Assembly (NCBI GenBank): GCA_016125215.1
Contig: WGMF01000028.1
Location: forward strand, 62,001-126,000
Reading direction: 5' to 3'
Source of the DNA: Phycisphaera sp.
Lineage (GTDB): Bacteria > Planctomycetota > Phycisphaerae > Phycisphaerales > Phycisphaeraceae
Length of the DNA stretch: 64,000 bases
The position numbers and the translations under genes were made by a program. Below, piece after piece: positions 19,745 through 27,480 of the stretch (positions within the stretch are counted from its first letter, which is position 1; each line of letters begins with the position of its first letter). The notes under the pieces are model-generated. The model made no database searches, had not been told where the DNA came from, and worked only from the letters and a program-made list of their open reading frames with translations.

Positions 19745-21547
19745 ATGCCGACGAACGTCCACATCCGAAACTTCTGCATCATTGCCCACATCGACCACGG
19801 CAAGAGCACCCTGGCCGACCGCATGCTCATGGGCACCGGGGCCATGACCGAGCGCACCCGCCGCGAGCAGACGCTCGACGACATGGACCTCGAACGCGAA
19901 CGGGGCATCACGATCAAGGCCTCCGCGGTCTCCGTGGAACACACCTTCCGGGGGGAGCTTTACGAGTTGAACTTCATCGACACGCCCGGGCACGTGGACT
20001 TCCATTACGAGGTGTCTCGTGCTCTTGCGGCCTGTGAGGGGGCGCTGCTCGTGGTTGATGCGACGCAGGGCGTCGAGGCGCAGACGGTGGCGAACCTCTA
20101 CAAGGCCGTCGAGGCCGACCTGCACCTGATCCCGGTCATCAACAAGATCGATCTGCCCAGCGCGATGCCGGAGGACGTGGCCTTACAGGTTGAAAGTGTG
20201 CTCGGGCTGGACGCCAACGATTGCGTCTTCACGAGCGCCAAGACGGGACAGGGTGTACCCGAACTACTCGACGCGATCTGCGAACGTTTCCCCCCACCGC
20301 GCGGCGACGCCGACGCCAAGACCCAGGCCCTGATCTTCGACGCCAAGTACGACGACTACCGCGGCGTCATCGTCTACTTCCGCTTGATGAACGGCAGGCT
20401 CACCGTGGGCGACCGCATCCGCATGATGCGCAAGGGCCGGGTCTACACCATCACGGAGCTGGGCAAGTTCAAGCCGAAGATGTTGGCGATGGACGACCCG
20501 ATGGAGGCCGGCGACGTGGGGTACATGGTCGCGGCGATCAAAACCCTCGACGACGTGAACATCGGCGACACGATCACCAGCGATATCCACCCCGCAAGCG
20601 AACCCCTGGCCGGCTACCGTGAGCCGCAGCCGATGGTTTACTGCGACTTCTACCCCACCGGCGATACGCAGTTCGAGGACCTGCGCGACGCAATGGCACG
20701 CCTGCACCTCAACGACGCAAGCTTCACGCACGAACCGACCAGCTCCGAGGCGCTGGGCTTTGGTTTTAGATGCGGGTTCCTCGGCATGCTCCACATGGAC
20801 ATCATCCAGGAACGTCTCGAACGCGAGAGCAACGTCACCATCGTCCAGACCGCGCCGACGGTGACCTACGAAGTCGACCTGCGCGACAAGACCACAAGAC
20901 GCATCACCACCCCCGCCGACCTGCCCGACCCGACATTGATTCAGGACATCAAGGAACCCATCGTCCGGGCCGAGATCATCACCCCCACGCGCTCGATCGG
21001 CGACATCATGAAACTCTGCGAGCAGCGCCGCGGCACGTTCAAGGACCAGAAGTTCGTCTCCGAAGAACGACAGATCCTCCACTACGACCTGCCCCTGGCC
21101 GAGATCATTTACGACTTCTTCGACAAGCTCAAGTCCATCACCTCGGGCTACGGCACGGTCGATTACGAGGTCGACACCTTCCGCGCCGACGACCTCGTGA
21201 AGATGGACATCCTCGTCAACGGCTCAAAGGTCGACGCGCTTTCGGTGATCGTCCACCGGAGCAAAGCCGAGTACCGTGGGCGCATCCTGCTCAAGCGCCT
21301 CAAGGAAGAGATCGACCGCCACCTCTTCGAGATCCCCTTGCAAGCGGCGATCGGCGGAAAGATCATCGCGCGAGAGACGATCAAGAGCGTGGGCAAGAAC
21401 GTCACCGCCAAGTGCTACGGCGGCGACGTGTCGCGCAAACGCAAGCTGCTCGAGAAGCAAAAAGAGGGCAAAAAACGCATGAAGCGCGTCGGCACCGTCG
21501 ACATCCCGCAGGAGGCGTTCATGTCCGTCCTCGACCCGGGCGAGTAA
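19745..21547 (+). CDS. lepA: Elongation factor 4 (back-translocating GTPase LepA)
   Basis: This 600-residue translational GTPase has G-motifs AHIDHGKSTLADRM, RGITIKA, DTPGHVDF and NKIDLP. It ends with the LepA-specific C-terminal domain (GKNVTAKCYGGDVSRKRKLL, then KEGKKRMKRVGTVDIPQEAF). EF4 remodels stalled ribosomes and is non-essential in most species. Length is standard. It starts 10 bp after the GT87-like gene and may share its transcript. Confidence 0.98.
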   Translation: MPTNVHIRNFCIIAHIDHGKSTLADRMLMGTGAMTERTRREQTLDDMDLERERGITIKASAVSVEHTFRGELYELNFIDTPGHVDFHYEVSRALAACEGALLVVDATQGVEAQTVANLYKAVEADLHLIPVINKIDLPSAMPEDVALQVESVLGLDANDCVFTSAKTGQGVPELLDAICERFPPPRGDADAKTQALIFDAKYDDYRGVIVYFRLMNGRLTVGDRIRMMRKGRVYTITELGKFKPKMLAMDDPMEAGDVGYMVAAIKTLDDVNIGDTITSDIHPASEPLAGYREPQPMVYCDFYPTGDTQFEDLRDAMARLHLNDASFTHEPTSSEALGFGFRCGFLGMLHMDIIQERLERESNVTIVQTAPTVTYEVDLRDKTTRRITTPADLPDPTLIQDIKEPIVRAEIITPTRSIGDIMKLCEQRRGTFKDQKFVSEERQILHYDLPLAEIIYDFFDKLKSITSGYGTVDYEVDTFRADDLVKMDILVNGSKVDALSVIVHRSKAEYRGRILLKRLKEEIDRHLFEIPLQAAIGGKIIARETIKSVGKNVTAKCYGGDVSRKRKLLEKQKEGKKRMKRVGTVDIPQEAFMSVLDPGE

Positions 21548-21573
21548 CCCCTGTAATAGCCACTCTATCGATA

Positions 21574-21582
21574 TGCTAAAAT
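21574..21582 (+). promoter_or_regulatory. Possible extended -10 promoter for the nucleotidyltransferase pair
   Basis: TGCTAAAAT matches an extended -10 (TGnTATAAT) and lies about 30 bp before the ATG at 21613. No convincing -35 hexamer is seen, which is acceptable for extended -10 promoters. Confidence 0.35.
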
Positions 21583-21612
21583 CAGGGCGTCGGCATTGAG
21601 GGATTGAATACC

Positions 21613-21861
21613 ATGGAAGACCCCCGACTTAAAGATTTTGTTGAGAATTGGAAGCTCGCGGGGCCGATCCTCAAGGCGATGCGGGAAGAGAATATCCGTA
21701 ACGCGGACACCGCGAAGGCGATCGAAGCACTCAGCGGATGTTTTCAAAGCGCGATCCGCACCCATCCACCCCGGAAGGCGTCGGGGTTGGCCGAGTTACA
21801 GCGTTGGTTCAAAATTTTCCGCGAGCGTAACCCCGAACTCGCGGCAAATCGTCATGGTTGA
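21613..21861 (+). CDS. Small basic protein paired with a nucleotidyltransferase
   Basis: This 82-residue protein is rich in charged residues and predicted helical (LKDFVENWKLAGPILKAM, IRNADTAKAIEALSG). It has no signal peptide or membrane segment. Its stop overlaps the start of the downstream nucleotidyltransferase gene by 8 bp, so translation is coupled. Small helical proteins encoded just before AbiEii-like nucleotidyltransferases are often the partner or antitoxin, but I do not recognise a named family, so the role is inference. ATG 21613 is preferred over TTG 21604. Confidence 0.7.
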   Translation: MEDPRLKDFVENWKLAGPILKAMREENIRNADTAKAIEALSGCFQSAIRTHPPRKASGLAELQRWFKIFRERNPELAANRHG

Positions 21862-22420
21862 TCTCTTTCGGTGTGCGCTGCGGCTTCAAGGCCACCTTGA
21901 AAAACTCGAGGCGCGATACTGTTTCATCGGCGGGGTTGCGTTACAGAGGTGGGGCGAGCCGAGATTAACCCTCGATGTTGATGTCACGGTCTACACGGGT
22001 TCGCATGATGAATTGGGCTTCATCCAATCGCTGCTGAACATCTATCCCCCCCGCTATGACAACACGGTGGACTTTGCCCGTACACGCAGAATCCTGCTGT
22101 TGAATGACAACCAGCAAAGCATTGGCATTGATATCTCGCTGGGGGCTTTGATGTATGAAGAGCGTGTGATCGAGCGTGCCACGCGGTATGACTTTTGGGG
22201 AGGTATCAAACTATTAACATGTAGCGCGGAAGACCTTGTCGTTCTTAAGGCCTTTGCAGACAGGGGGCAGGACTGGGTGGATATCGAATACGTGCTTGTG
22301 AGACAGGGGGATAAACTCGACCGGCTATTGATCGAGCGGGAACTTGGGCCGCTTGTGGAACTGAAGGAAGACCCCGAGATCATGGAGAAGTGGCACAAGC
22401 TCGCTCGGACCATCGGATAA
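21854..22420 (+). CDS. AbiEii-like/DUF6036-like nucleotidyltransferase
   Basis: This 188-residue protein belongs to the polymerase-beta nucleotidyltransferase superfamily. The signature hGG..DhDh is in IGGVALQRWGEPRLTLDVDVTV (key residues: GG, the DVD pair), and a third acidic residue is in IGIDISLG. A conserved Lys/Asp segment (AEDLVVLKAFADRGQDWVDI) follows, as in AbiEii/MNT-type proteins. Some of these are toxins that modify tRNA or a partner by nucleotide transfer. It overlaps the 82-residue gene by 8 bp, consistent with a two-gene toxin-antitoxin or regulatory module. Activity is inferred from fold only. Confidence 0.75.
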   Translation: MVDLFRCALRLQGHLEKLEARYCFIGGVALQRWGEPRLTLDVDVTVYTGSHDELGFIQSLLNIYPPRYDNTVDFARTRRILLLNDNQQSIGIDISLGALMYEERVIERATRYDFWGGIKLLTCSAEDLVVLKAFADRGQDWVDIEYVLVRQGDKLDRLLIERELGPLVELKEDPEIMEKWHKLARTIG

Positions 22421-22490
22421 ATGACGGCGCAAGATTCACATAGCGGGTATTGCCCGGGGCTTGACCAAGATCATGTTGAGTGGATGACCG

Positions 22491-23123
22491 CTACCGCGTT
22501 TCGGGCGTGAGCAACTGCTGACGGAAACGGGCGAGGGGGAAGAGGCGTGGGGTCGAGCCGTTGACGTTGTCGCCGGCTTCGACATAGATGTGGTCGGGGG
22601 TGATGCCGAGTTGGGTCTGAAGTTGGCGGACGAGCCAGAGCAGTTCGCGCATCTGGGCGTCGGTGGGCGGGGTGCGGTTGCCGTCGCCGACGAGGCAGAT
22701 GCCGACGCCGTGGGTGTTGAAGTGGGTTGCCCACTGGCCGATCGTGTGGGCGCCGTCGAGTTGGGCGCGCCACCGGTAGCCGACCTGCACCTGGCCGTCG
22801 GGCCCACCCTTGCCGTTGGTGATGACAAAGTGATCGCCGAGTCCGCCGCGGCCCTGCGCCTCGTGCTGGGCGCTGACGGTGGCGGCTGAACCCGTTGGGC
22901 TGCCCGAGTATCGGATGACGATGTCGGTCCAGCGTCCGTCGAGCACGGCGGGCTGGGTGTCGAAGAGGAGCTTGCCGGGGTTGGCCTGGGTGTCGAGCGA
23001 GGTGAGACGGAGCACACCCAGCGGCGCGATCGGGCCGGGCTCGAGCGCCATGAGCAGGCTGCTGACAAGCGTCATGGTGCCCAGCAGGCTGGCCAGGACC
23101 ACGATGGTACGCTTGTTCGGCAT
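22491..23123 (-). CDS. N-acetylmuramoyl-L-alanine amidase-like protein, zinc ligands apparently lost
   Basis: From ATG 23123 the protein has 210 residues with an N-terminal membrane anchor (RTIVVLASLLGTMTLVSSLL). The rest resembles the amidase_2/PGRP fold: IVIRYSGS, GLGDHFVITNGKG, THFNTHGVGICLVGD, then STPRLFP. In active enzymes the zinc ligands come from IVIHHS and from a GH(R/G)D...CPG motif. Here the first His is Tyr, and the terminal segment reads VEAGDNVNGSTPRLFP without His or Cys. It may therefore bind peptidoglycan rather than cut it. The longer frame begins with TTG (23153). Confidence 0.7.
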   Translation of the reverse strand: MPNKRTIVVLASLLGTMTLVSSLLMALEPGPIAPLGVLRLTSLDTQANPGKLLFDTQPAVLDGRWTDIVIRYSGSPTGSAATVSAQHEAQGRGGLGDHFVITNGKGGPDGQVQVGYRWRAQLDGAHTIGQWATHFNTHGVGICLVGDGNRTPPTDAQMRELLWLVRQLQTQLGITPDHIYVEAGDNVNGSTPRLFPLARFRQQLLTPETR

Positions 23124-23289
23124 GAGCTTGGAATTGTTCAACGTCTTGCCCAAGAGGCCACCCCAACCTTCACAGGAACCGCGGGTATTTTAACCAGCGG
23201 AGTCCGACCCACGTGTAACATCGGTAGACCGACCGGTTCTCTTTGATTTTTCACAAGTCACGGGTCTGCAAGCTGAAAAAAGGGTCCGT

Positions 23290-23520
23290 TTAATTCGTTC
23301 GTTCAAGCGGGCGAAGGCGGTCACGCAGGGCGGGTTTCTCGATGCCGTAGGCGTTGCGTTCGCTCATGGGGCGGTAGTCGCCGCGGAGTTGGCTGTAACG
23401 CTCGTACTGCGATCGCGGGAGGTCTTCGGGGAACAGTTGCTTGGCACAGCCCACGCCCAGCAGAACAAACCCCACGAGAAGGATCAACCCGATACCACGC
23501 CCTGCCGCTTCATGAAGCAT
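23290..23520 (-). CDS. Small putative lipoprotein
   Basis: This 76-residue protein has a hydrophobic N-terminus (GIGLILLVGFVLLGVGC). The lipobox LGVGC would place an acylated Cys at about residue 25, leaving a mature part of some 52 charged residues (QLFPEDLPRSQYERYSQLRG). I do not recognise the family. It lies alone between the amidase-like protein and the CarH-like regulator, all on the minus strand. No ribosome binding site is visible before the ATG. Confidence 0.6.
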   Translation of the reverse strand: MLHEAAGRGIGLILLVGFVLLGVGCAKQLFPEDLPRSQYERYSQLRGDYRPMSERNAYGIEKPALRDRLRPLERTN

Positions 23521-23620
23521 AGAACTTTATTGTAACATGCCGGGGCGGTTGGGTGATGACCCCACCATGAATAAATCGCGGCACCAGAGCGGGTTGGTTC
23601 CGGATAACCGACACAAACGG

Positions 23621-24484
23621 TCAGGGGGCTGAAATCCCACGTGCAAACGCGGTCAGTTCCGCCATGGTGCGGGTAAGTAAGACGTGCGGGGCGGGCTTGC
23701 GGAGCTGGGTTGGGGCGTTGCGTCCACCGATGACGAGTTGGCATCCGAGTTTTGCGGTGGAGGCGATGAGAGGGGTCAGGTCGCGTTCGAGTTGGTCCTG
23801 TTCAAACTCGGTGGAGATGGAGAGCCACGCGGCGCGGGCCTGGTTTTCCTCGATACCGTGGATCAGGGTCTGGGTCGGTGTTTGCGGGCCGAGGTTGATG
23901 TCCCGCACGCCGTTGTCCGCAAAGATGCAGGCCGCCATCATCGTGGGGATGAAATAGGGGTCGTTTCCCGGTGCGCACCCGATGGCAACGGGGGCGTCGG
24001 CCGGGGGGTTTTTAATGCTCAAGCGGATGCGAGAAAGGGCACGGATGAAGGTATCGGTGGCGCGGTGTTCGATGAGGATGCCGCGTTCGTTGTGTTTCCA
24101 CAGCTCGCCGAGGCGTGTCATCGTGGCGCGGATCGGCCCGTCAAAAAGCGTAGCGATCGGCTTGCCGGAGAGGAAGTAGGTCATCACGATCCCGATGGCG
24201 TGTTCGTCATCGCCGACCATCAGCGCGTTGAGCAGGGTCTCGGTGGGATCGACGGTGTAGCCCTGGTGGTCGCGTGGCAGCGTGGGCAGGCCGATCTTCA
24301 CGGGATTGACCAGCGGCGTGCCGGACTCACGGATGAAGCGGATCGCTTCATCGAGGGTGATCCGCCTGTGCCCCCCCGCGGTGCGGAAGGCCTGGATGAC
24401 GCCGTCGTCGACCCAGCGCCTGAGCGATGATTCGCTGACGCCGATGGCCTCAGCCAGATCGCGGGTGGTTAAAAGCTGTGACAC
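23621..24484 (-). CDS. MerR-family regulator with CarH-like cobalamin-binding region lacking the ligand His
   Basis: This 287-residue protein has a MerR-type helix-turn-helix (about residues 1-55: TTRDLAEAIGVSESSLRRWV, then GGHRRITLDEAIRFI). A four-helix region with the CarH signature Wx9EH follows (LWKHNERGILIEHR), and then a Rossmann-like domain aligned with the B12-binding fold (PVAIGCAPGN, INLGPQTPTQTL, AWLSIS). In CarH light sensors a GERHEIG-type motif supplies the His that binds cobalt; here that position reads GNDPYFIP. It may have lost cobalamin control, or it binds the cofactor base-on. CarH-type proteins repress carotenoid or photoprotection genes. None is adjacent, so it probably acts elsewhere or on itself. 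Confidence 0.85.
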   Translation of the reverse strand: MSQLLTTRDLAEAIGVSESSLRRWVDDGVIQAFRTAGGHRRITLDEAIRFIRESGTPLVNPVKIGLPTLPRDHQGYTVDPTETLLNALMVGDDEHAIGIVMTYFLSGKPIATLFDGPIRATMTRLGELWKHNERGILIEHRATDTFIRALSRIRLSIKNPPADAPVAIGCAPGNDPYFIPTMMAACIFADNGVRDINLGPQTPTQTLIHGIEENQARAAWLSISTEFEQDQLERDLTPLIASTAKLGCQLVIGGRNAPTQLRKPAPHVLLTRTMAELTAFARGISAP

Positions 24485-24526
24485 ATCTACTCCGGTTGAT
24501 GGTTGTGTTGGTGGATTTTACCATAT

Positions 24527-24597
24527 TGTAAAGAATAATCCAGTTATAGAATAAACAATTATTATAACTTGTTTAAAAATTACTTACGGTCTGTATA
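24527..24597 (-). promoter_or_regulatory. Possible CarH-type half-sites upstream of the regulator
   Basis: On the minus strand TTTACA (24527-24532) and TATACA (24592-24597) both match TnTACA, the core reported for CarH operators, in an otherwise AT-rich upstream region. Such short matches are expected by chance in AT-rich DNA, so support is weak. Location upstream of a CarH-like gene is the only added argument. Confidence 0.25.
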
Positions 24598-24617
24598 TCG
24601 AAATTTTTATATGAATA

Positions 24618-24645
24618 TTGACAACATCATGACTGATGATAAGAT
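24618..24645 (+). promoter_or_regulatory. Sigma-70-like promoter in the regulator-adk gap
   Basis: A perfect TTGACA (24618-24623) is followed after 16 bp by TAAGAT (24640-24645). The surrounding 365-bp gap (24485-24849) is markedly AT-rich compared with its neighbours. A transcript starting near 24652 would meet two terminator-like hairpins before reaching adk. This predicts either a short RNA or an attenuated adk leader. Confidence 0.5.
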
Positions 24646-24691
24646 ATCTTGTGACAGTTTTGAATGTTTTATAACCCCTGACATCCCAGCG

Positions 24692-24716
24692 CCCGCCATG
24701 GACCCTGGCGGGTTTT
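24692..24716 (+). terminator. Hairpin with TTTT upstream of adk
   Basis: CCCGCCA (24692-24698), a 7-nt loop and TGGCGGG (24706-24712), followed by TTTT. Standard rho-independent form on the + strand, yet no gene on that strand precedes it, which makes the promoter at 24618 its only visible client. Confidence 0.6.
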
Positions 24717-24731
24717 GAAGAGGGGGTCCGA

Positions 24732-24756
24732 GGGCCGTCCCGAATAAGGACGGCCC
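24732..24756 (+). terminator. Second hairpin upstream of adk
   Basis: GGGCCGTCC (24732-24740), loop CGAATAA, GGACGGCCC (24748-24756), a perfect 9-bp stem, then TTACCCTTTTATT. An overlapping alternative stem pairs CCGAATAA with TTATTCGG further downstream, so the region could switch between two folds, as in an attenuator. Function is inferred. Confidence 0.55.
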
Positions 24757-24849
24757 TTACCCTTTTATTCGGGATCGAACAATTATTTTCACCCCAAATC
24801 GTCTTTTCATCTTTCGCAATCTTTCGTGACCCGCTACACTCTCTGAGCT

Positions 24850-25491
24850 ATGCACAAATACGTCATCATGGGAGCCCAGGGGTGTGGCAAAGGCACCCAG
24901 GCCAAACGTCTTCACGAAGCCTTCGACCTCGTCCACATCAGCGTGGGCGACATCTTCCGATGGAACATCCAGGCCCACACCAAGCTCGCGGCCCGCGTCA
25001 AACGCATCGTCGACTCGGGCCTGCTCGTGCCGGATGAAGTGGTCGAGGAAATCGTCCGCACCCGACTGGCTGAGCACGATTGGAACTTCGGCTTTATCCT
25101 CGACGGCTTCCCACGCAACCGTGCCCAGGCCGAGTTCTTCGTCGAAAGCTACGACATCGACGCGGTGATCCACATTGCCATCAGCGACGAAGCGGTGCTC
25201 CAGCGCGTCCTGTCGCGCAGGCTCTGCAGCCAGTGCGGGCTGGATTACAACCTCATCCACCACCGCCCGAACAAGCCGGATGTCTGCGACGTGTGTGGCG
25301 GGAAACTCGTCACACGCAAAGACGACAACGAAGAAGCCGTCAGGCAACGACTGGCTGACTACCGCACCAAGACCGAGCCCGTGCTCGAACTCTTCCGACG
25401 CAAGGAACTGGTCGTGCAGGTGGACGGTGAAAAGTCCGCGGACGGGGTCCATGAAGACATCCGCATGAGGCTGGGCCTGCCGCTGGTCTGA
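24850..25491 (+). CDS. adk: Adenylate kinase, zinc-LID type
   Basis: This 213-residue enzyme interconverts ATP, AMP and ADP. The P-loop reads GAQGCGKGTQ, with Gln where the family usually has Pro (GxPGxGKGT). The NMP-binding ISVGDIFR, the DGFPRN motif and a LID with four cysteines (CSQC ... CDVC) follow, so the LID probably binds zinc. There is no Shine-Dalgarno sequence before the ATG. The leader region contains two hairpins (24692-24756). Confidence 0.96.
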   Translation: MHKYVIMGAQGCGKGTQAKRLHEAFDLVHISVGDIFRWNIQAHTKLAARVKRIVDSGLLVPDEVVEEIVRTRLAEHDWNFGFILDGFPRNRAQAEFFVESYDIDAVIHIAISDEAVLQRVLSRRLCSQCGLDYNLIHHRPNKPDVCDVCGGKLVTRKDDNEEAVRQRLADYRTKTEPVLELFRRKELVVQVDGEKSADGVHEDIRMRLGLPLV

Positions 25492-25559
25492 ACGCTTCCC
25501 ATCTTCACCATCGTGACCCCTGACGCCTTGCCACACGGCGTCTGACGTATAGTGTCCGC

Positions 25560-25865
25560 ATGGCACTGTTTGGCAGAGAATCCCCGTCCGACCATTTGCG
25601 CGCCCTGCGTGTCAAGGCCTGGCTCAACGCGCGGTCGCCTTACGCCCTGTTCTGTGCGATGTTCGGGTGCCTGGCGGTGCTTGATGCCTTCACGGGGGTG
25701 CTCGGCGTGGTGTTTGGCGTGATCGCGTGGGTCTTAAGTGTGCAGGCCGGCCGTCAATTGAAAAGCCAGCCGACGCTTAAGGGCCACCGCCTGCGCGTGC
25801 TTGGGCTTGTGACAGGATTGGCGGGGATCGCGCTAGGCGTTGCGGTGTGGTGTTACTGGTATTGA
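25560..25865 (+). CDS. Small membrane protein
   Basis: This 101-residue protein has a basic N-terminus and about three hydrophobic segments (YALFCAMFGCLAVLDAF, GVLGVVFGVIAWVLSV, VLGLVTGLAGIALGVAVW). The two-helix-hairpin look resembles DUF4190-type proteins, but I cannot confirm the family. It lies 68 bp after adk and 67 bp before ddl on the same strand. Confidence 0.6.
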   Translation: MALFGRESPSDHLRALRVKAWLNARSPYALFCAMFGCLAVLDAFTGVLGVVFGVIAWVLSVQAGRQLKSQPTLKGHRLRVLGLVTGLAGIALGVAVWCYWY

Positions 25866-25932
25866 TGCGTTTGAGCCGGGCTTGTCGATAAAAGCCCTTG
25901 GAACACGGGTCGGGTCATAAGGCGGTCGCACC

Positions 25933-26868
25933 ATGCACATCCTCGTTCTAGCGGGCGGTCCTGACAAGGAACGCGAGGTCAGCCTCGTGTCCGGCGCGTC
26001 GGTGGCCAAGGCCCTGGCCGAGGCGGGCCACGAAGTGACGCAGAGCGACATCGGACCCGACAAACTCGACTGCCTCGACCGGTTCGCCCGCGCCAAAGGC
26101 GATGTCATCTTCCCCGTGCTGCACGGGCCGTGGGGCGAGGGCGGCGGACTGCAACGCATCCTAGACAAACGGGGCCTGATCTACGTCGGCTCCCGGGCAC
26201 CCGCGGCCGAGTTGTGCATGGACAAGGCGGCCACCAAGCGGGTCCTCTCTTCCCACGACCTGCCGACGCCCCGGTTCTGCGTCGTCTCCCCCCGGTCGCG
26301 GGTCAACATCGAACTGCCGCTTGTGCTCAAGCCCATCACCGAGGGCAGCAGCATCGATCTATTCATCTGTAAGACAGCCGACCAGTTGGCCAAGGCCCAA
26401 TCCGCGCTCACGGGGAAATACGACCACGTCCTCGCGGAGCAGTTCGTCGCCGGCTGCGAGATGACCGTCGGTGTGATCGATACCGAGGAAGGCCCGACCG
26501 CCCTCTCGCCGATCCGCATCGTGCCCGCCACGGCGTTCTACGATTACCAGGCCAAATACACCCGCGAAGACACGCTCTACCTGCTCGACCCCGCCGAGGT
26601 CGGCCTGCCCAAAGAAACCCTCGACGAGCTGCGCCGCCTGGCCACGCTCGCGCACACCTTCACCGGCTGCCGACACCTCAGCCGGGTCGACTTCATCGTC
26701 AGCCCCGAGGCCGGGCCGATGATCCTCGAAATCAACACGCTCCCCGGTTTCACGTCGCACTCGCTCTTGCCCAAGGCCGCGGCGCACAGAGGCATGCCCA
26801 TGCCCCGGCTCGTCGACCACCTGGTGACGCTCGCCGCCGCACGGACCGCGGTCAATCCACGTGCATGA
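25933..26868 (+). CDS. ddl: D-alanine--D-alanine ligase
   Basis: This 311-residue ATP-grasp enzyme makes the D-Ala-D-Ala dipeptide of peptidoglycan stem peptides. Family features: GGPDKEREVSLVSGASV at the N-terminus, FPVLHGPWGEGGGLQRIL, LPLVLKPITEGSSID, the SRVDFIVS segment and metal-binding ILEINTLPGFTSHSLLPKAA. Its presence agrees with planctomycetes having peptidoglycan. The stop is 4 bp from the stop of the convergent oxidase-like gene. Confidence 0.96.
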   Translation: MHILVLAGGPDKEREVSLVSGASVAKALAEAGHEVTQSDIGPDKLDCLDRFARAKGDVIFPVLHGPWGEGGGLQRILDKRGLIYVGSRAPAAELCMDKAATKRVLSSHDLPTPRFCVVSPRSRVNIELPLVLKPITEGSSIDLFICKTADQLAKAQSALTGKYDHVLAEQFVAGCEMTVGVIDTEEGPTALSPIRIVPATAFYDYQAKYTREDTLYLLDPAEVGLPKETLDELRRLATLAHTFTGCRHLSRVDFIVSPEAGPMILEINTLPGFTSHSLLPKAAAHRGMPMPRLVDHLVTLAAARTAVNPRA

Positions 26869-26872
26869 AATC

Positions 26873-27358
26873 TCACCGCTCGACGCGCGAAGACATCTCG
26901 ATCACGCGTGGCTTGAAGAGCTTGAGGCGCGGGCTGAGGTACTCGATCCGTTCGACCTGAGTCTCGATCGAAACAAACTCGACTGTGTCGTCGTTGGAGA
27001 GCACACTCATGCAGTAAGCCTTGGCACACGCCACGAGCCTGTCCCAGACGTGCTGCGAGACGATCGGCGCGCTGAGCACACCAGCCCGACCCTCGAGTGT
27101 CACGACATCGGAGTAGTCCGGGGTCGAGAACGTCCAACTCACGAGCGGGTTGCGTTCGAGGTGTTCGCACTTTCGGCTGCCCTTGCCGGTGAGCGTGTAA
27201 ACCCGCCGCAGCCCCCCCTCCGCAATGGCCGACCCCATCCAACGCGCGTGGGGACAACCGTCAAAATCCACAGTCGTCAACAGGCCGACGACCGATGAAT
27301 TGACCACCTTGATGCACTCGGCCATGACCTGATCGTCTGTGAGCATGATGGGCTCCAT
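26873..27358 (-). CDS. Pyridoxamine 5'-phosphate oxidase-like flavin-binding protein
   Basis: From ATG 27358 this is a 161-residue split-barrel protein of the PNPOx/general-stress-protein-26 superfamily: VGLLTTVDFDGCPHARWM, RVYTLTGKGSRKCEHLERNP and VTLEGRAGVL fit the FMN-binding fold. Many members bind FMN, haem or F420 rather than making PLP, so the substrate is open. An in-frame ATG at 27409 would add 17 residues without similarity. No ribosome binding site distinguishes the two. Confidence 0.75.
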   Translation of the reverse strand: MEPIMLTDDQVMAECIKVVNSSVVGLLTTVDFDGCPHARWMGSAIAEGGLRRVYTLTGKGSRKCEHLERNPLVSWTFSTPDYSDVVTLEGRAGVLSAPIVSQHVWDRLVACAKAYCMSVLSNDDTVEFVSIETQVERIEYLSPRLKLFKPRVIEMSSRVER

Positions 27359-27480
27359 CGTGAGAGAATACCGTCCGTTGATTATATCGTCCCATCCCAA
27401 ACCCACCATGACAGAATCGTGTTAATTGACCGACATCCCCCGCAGGCCGATACTGGAACAGTGCCGGTGGCATCCAGACC

